Assembly (NCBI GenBank): GCA_009916335.1
Contig: SAAR01000118.1
Location: 1-9,880 of the forward strand
DNA from: Erysipelotrichia bacterium
GTDB taxonomy: Bacteria > Bacillota_I > Bacilli_A > Erysipelotrichales > Erysipelotrichaceae
Reading direction: 5' to 3'
Length of the DNA stretch: 9,880 bases
The translations under genes were made by a program, and so were the position numbers. This document shows positions 6,992-9,880 of this stretch, one piece after another (the stretch's first letter is position 1; every line of letters begins with the position of its first letter). Below the pieces are notes generated by a model, which saw nothing but the letters and a program-made list of their open reading frames with translations, was not told the DNA's origin and did not search any database.

Positions 6992-7278
6992 GGGTTACTC
7001 CTGGGTTCGTAAATGGCTTTTCGGTTGTTGATCAATGGCTTTTTTGCTCCCCTTAACAATCCTCTTAAAACCATACGATCCTTCAAGCTCATCGTTGTTT
7101 TAGAGCCCAATTGAACAATTCGTACAAGCTCTTTTCTTATCATCTGATGACGTAGCGCCTTAGCATAGACGTGCAGTGCTTTGTGCATCACACAGGTGCG
7201 GGTTGCATGCAGTTGCTTGGCTAAGATGCCAACAGATCTTCGCTCTTTGGGAGAGAGGTTGAGGGTTATTTTTTTCAT
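6988..7278 (-). CDS. Ribbon-helix-helix-like DNA-binding protein
   Basis: A basic 96-residue protein. A beta strand at the N-terminus (KKITLNLSP) followed by helix A (KERRSVGILAKQLHA) and helix B (TRTCVMHKALHVYAKAL) fits a ribbon-helix-helix fold, the type used by plasmid partition, relaxosome and antitoxin repressors. The remaining 50 residues are basic and unrecognised. Both ends overlap neighbours by ATGA: the gene upstream encodes the first membrane-anchored Phd-like protein, the gene downstream a one-helix peptide. If it binds operator DNA it is the likely autoregulator of this operon. The ribosome binding site is only moderate (AAGGAAC, 7-13 bases ahead), consistent with coupled translation. 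Confidence 0.65.
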   Translation of the reverse strand: MKKITLNLSPKERRSVGILAKQLHATRTCVMHKALHVYAKALRHQMIRKELVRIVQLGSKTTMSLKDRMVLRGLLRGAKKPLINNRKAIYEPRSNP

Positions 7279-7709
7279 AAGAGTTCCTTGGTATCTTCTT
7301 CTTTATAGATAATTTCCCTAAACCCATCAAAGTCTCTCAAAGGATGCATCTGTGTTCTATCCCTGTTGGCCAAACGCGTTTCAATAATCTTAGCAATAGC
7401 GATATCATCCAAATACTCCTCAAGTCCTTTAAGTCGTAAAAACTCTTCCATAGGCACTAAGACAACAATGGGTTCATTCTTATCTAGAATAACCCCTTCT
7501 TGATGCCCTTTAATCTGTTTAAGAAGCGCAATGACACGTGTTCCTAAGTGTTTTTCCTCTAAATCTACACCCAAATAGCGCTTTCCTGCAAATTCAATTG
7601 CTTCAAAGGGTTTTTGCATTGTTTGTTTCAAGTTCTCGCCTAAACGATATGCCCATAGTGCTAATGCTGTTGCTATGACTAGGGGCAACCATGTTGTAAG
7701 GGTTTCCAT
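7275..7709 (-). CDS. Membrane-anchored protein with Phd/YefM antitoxin-like domain (copy 1)
   Basis: A 144-residue protein with one N-terminal membrane helix (about 5-22, TTWLPLVIATALALWAY). A Phd/YefM-like domain spans about 50-112: a helix with LGTRVIALLKQI (55-66), then the strand pattern EGVILDKNEPIVVLVPMEEF (71-90), then LEEYLDDIAIAKIIETR, where many YefM antitoxins have a similar helical segment. The C-terminal 30 residues are charged and could be the toxin-binding type of tail, but no toxin gene is adjacent. The layout and length match the other Phd-like protein in this operon, though sequence similarity is limited. AAGGAAACACAG precedes the ATG. A terminator-like hairpin lies just upstream, at the end of the previous gene, so expression could be tuned there. 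Confidence 0.7.
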   Translation of the reverse strand: METLTTWLPLVIATALALWAYRLGENLKQTMQKPFEAIEFAGKRYLGVDLEEKHLGTRVIALLKQIKGHQEGVILDKNEPIVVLVPMEEFLRLKGLEEYLDDIAIAKIIETRLANRDRTQMHPLRDFDGFREIIYKEEDTKELL

Positions 7710-7746
7710 CTGTGTTTCCTTTTGTGTTTTAGGTGTACATGGGGTC

Positions 7747-8106
7747 TTATTTTGAAAAAAGCCAACGAAGGCTTTTTTTAGTGGTGCGTATCAGCCACAT
7801 CTGTGTTAGGTTTCTATGTGAGACAATGTAATCTAAGAATATCCATACCAAAGCAATCACTCCAATACAGCCCCAAGATGAGAGTGGATAAAGGCTTAAT
7901 AACCCAAGACCATACGCACAGGCAAAGAGAAATGCAATAGGGTATTTAACGATCTTCACATCCCATATTCTAGAAGCAAGGCCCCATCCTAGAAAAAATG
8001 CAGGCATCACACTAAAGACACTCAGCGCAATTACTAAATACAGAACCAATCCAGCTCCCATCTCTTCAGACGAGACACACCACCTTGGGCCATAATCATC
8101 AGACAT
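7747..8106 (-). CDS. Three-helix membrane protein
   Basis: A 119-residue protein with three predicted membrane segments: about residues 18-43 (GLVLYLVIALSVFSVMPAFF onward), 51-70 (YPIAFLFACAYGLGLLSLY) and 75-92 (GCIGVIALVWIFLDYI), then a basic cytoplasmic tail (RTTKKSLRWLFSK). No family is recognised. The start at 8106 (second of two adjacent ATGs) is preferred: AAGGAG is at proper distance and it overlaps the end of the nuclease gene by 8 bases. The frame extends upstream, but those starts lack ribosome binding sites. The last codons form a hairpin with a T-run, see the terminator entry. Confidence 0.75.
   Translation of the reverse strand: MSDDYGPRWCVSSEEMGAGLVLYLVIALSVFSVMPAFFLGWGLASRIWDVKIVKYPIAFLFACAYGLGLLSLYPLSSWGCIGVIALVWIFLDYIVSHRNLTQMWLIRTTKKSLRWLFSK
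7755..7778 (-). terminator. Terminator-like hairpin inside the end of a coding region
   Basis: On the minus strand AAAAAAGCC, loop TTCGTT, GGCTTTTTT: a perfect 9-bp stem whose 3' arm is itself a run of six T. It encodes the last residues (KKSLRWLFS) of the three-helix protein and ends five bases before that gene's TAA. Only three of the pairs are G-C, so it may cause partial termination, reducing expression of the downstream genes. Confidence 0.45.
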
Positions 8107-8746
8107 CATTTTCTCCTTTATAGTCATTATTTTCTTTTTCATTCACAAAGACAATGTGTTTCAATAAACGCATCAAAGAGCGTTTTCTAGAATAGGGTTT
8201 GTGTTTATTTGAAGCTCTCTTCTTCTCTTCGGTATCCTTTTGCACAAAGGTACTTAAGGTTAATCGTGGATGTGAAAGATTGACACGCATACAGATACGC
8301 TTCTTATTGGCATCATTGATAATCCATTGCACATAATGGTGTTCTAAAAAACGATGGACACTGGGGACAAAGTCACTATCGGAACTAATCAGAATCAAAT
8401 GGGTACAGCCTTGATGCATAGCAATCAACTTCATAATCTTCTCATCTGCACTTCCAGGATAGTTTTCAAAGAGCACAAAGCCATGCTCTTCGAAGAACCC
8501 TAGAACAGAAGGACTCAGAACCTTTTTAGAAATGGCATAGAGCTTCTCTGGGGTAAATTTCACCAAGGCCTTAATAGAATCAAAGCATTTCACACTGATA
8601 TTCTCCACATCCCAGACTAAAAAGGAGTGACGCAGTAAGGGCTTATCATTCCACAACAGGCTTCCTTGAGGGATACGTTGGTACTGTATCTGTAAAGGCG
8701 CAAGAGGATAGCGTTCAAACCAATGTGATAGTGTTTTAATCATCAT
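8099..8746 (-). CDS. NYN-domain (PIN-like) ribonuclease
   Basis: A 215-residue soluble protein. The central domain (about 42-170) fits the NYN family, metal-dependent RNases with a PIN-like fold. The first acidic motif is FLVWDVENI (42-50, Asp46 and Asn49), the second is Asp101 in SADEKIM, and the signature SSDSDF is at 121-126 with Asp123 and Asp125. Active-site residues are thus complete. The last 45 residues are basic (KKRASNKHKPYSRKRS), a likely RNA-binding tail. NYN proteins include RNA-processing enzymes and toxin-like effectors. It is the only clear enzyme in the operon, among small membrane proteins. ATGATG starts the gene; the first ATG overlaps the TGA of the 59-residue protein (ATGA), and AAGGAT lies upstream. 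It overlaps the next gene by 8 bases. Confidence 0.85.
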   Translation of the reverse strand: MMIKTLSHWFERYPLAPLQIQYQRIPQGSLLWNDKPLLRHSFLVWDVENISVKCFDSIKALVKFTPEKLYAISKKVLSPSVLGFFEEHGFVLFENYPGSADEKIMKLIAMHQGCTHLILISSDSDFVPSVHRFLEHHYVQWIINDANKKRICMRVNLSHPRLTLSTFVQKDTEEKKRASNKHKPYSRKRSLMRLLKHIVFVNEKENNDYKGENDV

Positions 8747-8922
8747 TCTTTATCCTTGTAAAGACGGTACATGGTGCGAGCCAATTCTGCAACGGTCTCT
8801 TTGGATAACCCTAGCTCTAAAGAGAGCTCTTCTAAAAGTGCTTTGGCTTTAGGAGAGAGGCTATGCTCATCCAAAGAAGAGTCCTTCTTCGCCTTAGAAT
8901 GTTTTTTAGTCTTTTCTTTCAT
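8743..8922 (-). CDS. Small charged helical protein
   Basis: A 59-residue protein: a lysine-rich N-terminus (MKEKTKKHSKAKKD), then two helices (SPKAKALLEELSLELG and SKETVAELARTMYRLYKDK) with a leucine pattern suggesting a helical hairpin. AAGGAAGG precedes the ATG, and the TGA overlaps the start of the NYN ribonuclease gene (ATGA). That tight coupling makes a partner or inhibitor of the nuclease an attractive idea, but this is inference. No known antitoxin family is recognised. There is no membrane segment, in contrast to most neighbours. Confidence 0.7.
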   Translation of the reverse strand: MKEKTKKHSKAKKDSSLDEHSLSPKAKALLEELSLELGLSKETVAELARTMYRLYKDKE

Positions 8923-8932
8923 GCACCTTCCT

Positions 8933-9100
8933 TTAAAAATAACGATTCAGCCATTCTTGGCTGATACAACACTCCACAATAAATCCCAATAAGGCTAGAA
9001 GCAGTAAAAAATATAAAAACAGTGTTTTAGAAAGATCCATCTGCGTTTCAAAGAGCAGATAGGCTCCGATCATCAAACTAAGACTGTAGGCATAGTTCAT
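8933..9100 (-). CDS. Fifty-five-residue two-helix membrane protein
   Basis: Two hydrophobic segments: residues 2-17 (NYAYSLSLMIGAYLLF) and 26-43 (LFLYFLLLLALLGFIVE), separated by a short polar turn, then a polar end with two adjacent Cys (44-45). The start is chosen for the strong AGGAGG seven bases upstream; an internal in-frame ATG at 9040 has no ribosome binding site. It lies 9 bases after the previous gene and 10 bases before the next. No family is recognised. Confidence 0.65.
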   Translation of the reverse strand: MNYAYSLSLMIGAYLLFETQMDLSKTLFLYFLLLLALLGFIVECCISQEWLNRYF

Positions 9101-9109
9101 TCACTCCTC

Positions 9110-9283
9110 CTACACACTCAATACAGCGATTAAAGTAAGAAGCGTTACCCCTAAGACCATAACCTTTAAAGCCATTGCCACACTAAAGCTTGAACGTGGA
9201 AACATCATAGGAATCACCAACAAGAGAACTAAGGCCAGCAGTGCCATAAAGACGATAGAAGCATGCGAAGGAGCACTCATCAT
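9110..9283 (-). CDS. Fifty-seven-residue two-helix membrane protein
   Basis: Two hydrophobic helices (about residues 8-27, ASIVFMALLALVLLLVIPMM, and 37-57, AMALKVMVLGVTLLTLIAVL) joined by a short loop (FPRSSFS). The start overlaps the TGA of the previous gene (ATGA), so translation is coupled. The size and hairpin layout recall small phage or conjugation membrane proteins, such as holin- or pilin-like peptides, but nothing in the sequence identifies it. It is one of two adjacent two-helix peptides of similar size. Confidence 0.65.
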   Translation of the reverse strand: MMSAPSHASIVFMALLALVLLLVIPMMFPRSSFSVAMALKVMVLGVTLLTLIAVLSV

Positions 9284-9561
9284 GCATCCTTTTGCTCTTG
9301 CTTCATAGAAGCATCACACGCATTAAAAGCTCTATCCACAGCACCATCTTTACCATTGCGTCTTTGGACCCATCGTTGTTTGAGAAAATTCAATAACATC
9401 GATACCCCTTTAAAAAACAGATTGATAAAAAGAACAATCAATGTCAGATAGACAAAGTCACTCACACCAAATTCTTTTATTTTATACGTTGGAGATGCCT
9501 CCACGCTTATGGAGGCGTTGTGTTCGTTGTTATTTTTTAAGACTAAGTACGTACTCGACAT
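9280..9561 (-). CDS. Single-helix membrane protein, hypothetical
   Basis: A 93-residue protein with a polar N-terminal region of about 33 residues (rich in Asn, Ser and Glu), one membrane helix (about 34-58, DFVYLTLIVLFINLFFKGVSMLL), a basic stop-transfer stretch (KQRWVQRRNGK) and a charged C-terminus. The positive charges after the helix predict an outside N-terminus and a cytoplasmic C-terminus. AAGGAG lies 11 bases before the ATG. The next gene overlaps its stop by ATGA. The coding sequence contains a perfect 7-bp hairpin at 9497-9516. No family is recognised. Confidence 0.65.
   Translation of the reverse strand: MSSTYLVLKNNNEHNASISVEASPTYKIKEFGVSDFVYLTLIVLFINLFFKGVSMLLNFLKQRWVQRRNGKDGAVDRAFNACDASMKQEQKDA
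9497..9516. repeat. 7-bp GC-rich inverted repeat within a coding region
   Basis: GCCTCCA (9497-9503) is complementary to TGGAGGC (9510-9516), with a 6-base loop. It sits in the part coding for the extracytoplasmic N-terminus of the 93-residue membrane protein. There is no T-run. It could slow translation or be accidental. Confidence 0.3.
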
Positions 9562-9765
9562 CGCTGTTTGCTCCTTTTTTTAGGCAATACTCTATTAAGG
9601 CTCATTTTTCCTCTATTAAAATAGAGGCACACAGCACTAAACGTGTAGGGATGAATTGACCTCTTAGAAGAGGTCATTACTTCTTAGAAGAAGATGCTAT
9701 CGCCACAAAAGTGCATTGTGGCTCCTTTTAGAGGGGATAGGGTTACATAAAACGTAAGCATCTTC
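9562..9765 (-). promoter_or_regulatory. Structured spacer with several inverted repeats
   Basis: This 204-base stretch lies between the 34-codon and 93-codon genes. It holds four local stems: 9610-9627 (7 bp, CCTCTAT/ATAGAGG), 9657-9676 (9 bp, TGACCTCTT/AAGAGGTCA), 9680-9693 (6 bp, CTTCTT/AAGAAG) and 9702-9722 (7 bp, GCCACAA/TTGTGGC). In addition, 9688-9698 is complementary to 9757-9767 over 11 bases; that pairing uses one arm of the 9680-9693 stem, so the two cannot form together. The pattern suggests an RNA leader or attenuator for the genes downstream, or a protein-binding or nicking site in DNA. No stem is followed by a clear T-run on the minus strand. Confidence 0.45.
9684..9716 (-). CDS. 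Possible 10-codon leader peptide
   Basis: Met-His-Phe-Cys-Gly-Asp-Ser-Ile-Phe-Phe-stop, with AAAGGAG six bases before the ATG. Its start codon is inside the 9702-9722 stem, and its last codons lie in both alternative pairings (9680-9693 and 9688-9698). This is the geometry expected of a regulatory leader peptide, where ribosome position selects the RNA fold. It is too short for composition-based support; the case rests on the ribosome binding site and placement. Confidence 0.3.
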   Translation of the reverse strand: MHFCGDSIFF

Positions 9766-9870
9766 TTACATCCAATTACTTACAGCATTGGCAAACTCTA
9801 AACCCACAACACATAAGGTAAAAAAGTGTTCACGGTAAAGCAGTTTACGCTCTAGATTCATTCGTCTCAT
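9766..9870 (-). CDS. Thirty-four-residue hypothetical peptide
   Basis: AGGAG lies 5 bases before the ATG. The protein has a basic start (MRRMNLERKLLYRE) and a moderately hydrophobic second half (FFTLCVVGLEFANAV), perhaps an amphipathic or single membrane-associated helix. It is the first gene of the leftward operon visible here; promoter and any earlier genes are beyond the right edge. The stop codon overlaps one arm of the long-range inverted repeat (9757-9767). Function unknown. Confidence 0.5.
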   Translation of the reverse strand: MRRMNLERKLLYREHFFTLCVVGLEFANAVSNWM

Positions 9871-9880
9871 TGCAGCTCCT

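Noticed and set aside
8771..8992. Plus-strand open frames opposite the leftward operon (for example 8771-8992, 6258-6521, 6614-6925)
   Set aside because: They are out-of-frame shadows of well-supported minus-strand genes that have overlaps and ribosome binding sites.
9543..9677. A 44-codon minus-strand frame (or 20 codons from 9605) overlapping the start of the 93-codon membrane gene
   Set aside because: It runs through three inverted repeats, has a weak ribosome binding site at the longer start and an odd basic composition. The region reads better as a regulatory spacer.

Overview
The window comes from a low-GC Gram-negative bacterium. Nearly every gene has an AGGAG-type ribosome binding site, genes are packed with 4-8 bp overlaps, and the AT-rich spacers look like those of Campylobacterota. 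That lineage (for example Sulfurospirillum or Sulfurimonas relatives) is an impression, not a proof. No tRNA, rRNA, CRISPR array, transposase or integrase was seen.

Left edge (1-931): the first 106 codons of a secreted trypsin/HtrA-like serine protease run leftward out of the window from a good promoter. About 610 bases of very AT-rich DNA follow, with no convincing gene.

Centre (932-5376, + strand): a three-gene cassette. A 55-residue ribbon-helix-helix protein overlaps (ATGA) a 1044-residue McrC-type nuclease, which is followed 9 bases later by a 378-residue McrB-type AAA+ GTPase. This is a variant type IV (McrBC) restriction system. McrB starts at its Walker A motif and so lacks the usual N-terminal DNA-reading domain. 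McrC is more than twice normal size, with about 600 unrecognised, mostly helical residues after the PD-(D/E)XK nuclease. Gene order is the reverse of E. coli mcrB-mcrC. Target recognition has probably moved into the McrC tail or another partner.

Spacer and small gene (5377-6050): another AT-rich spacer with a stem-loop, then a lone 75-codon gene of unknown function with an extended -10 promoter, a strong ribosome binding site and a small terminator.

Right part (6055-9870, - strand): a compact operon read leftward and entering from outside the window. It has at least thirteen genes of 30-215 codons, most overlapping or almost touching. Many encode tiny one- or two-helix membrane proteins, and four are absent from a simple long-ORF view. 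The recognisable pieces are a NYN-domain ribonuclease, a ribbon-helix-helix protein, and two proteins that each join one N-terminal membrane helix to a Phd/YefM antitoxin-like domain. No RelE/Doc/PIN toxin partner is adjacent to the latter two. A 200-base stretch between the first two genes holds a 10-codon ORF and several inverted repeats, two of which are mutually exclusive. The right operon is the best candidate here for an undescribed system: a membrane-tethered antitoxin-like and RNase module, or an accessory block of a plasmid, conjugative element or phage. The sequence alone does not decide between these.
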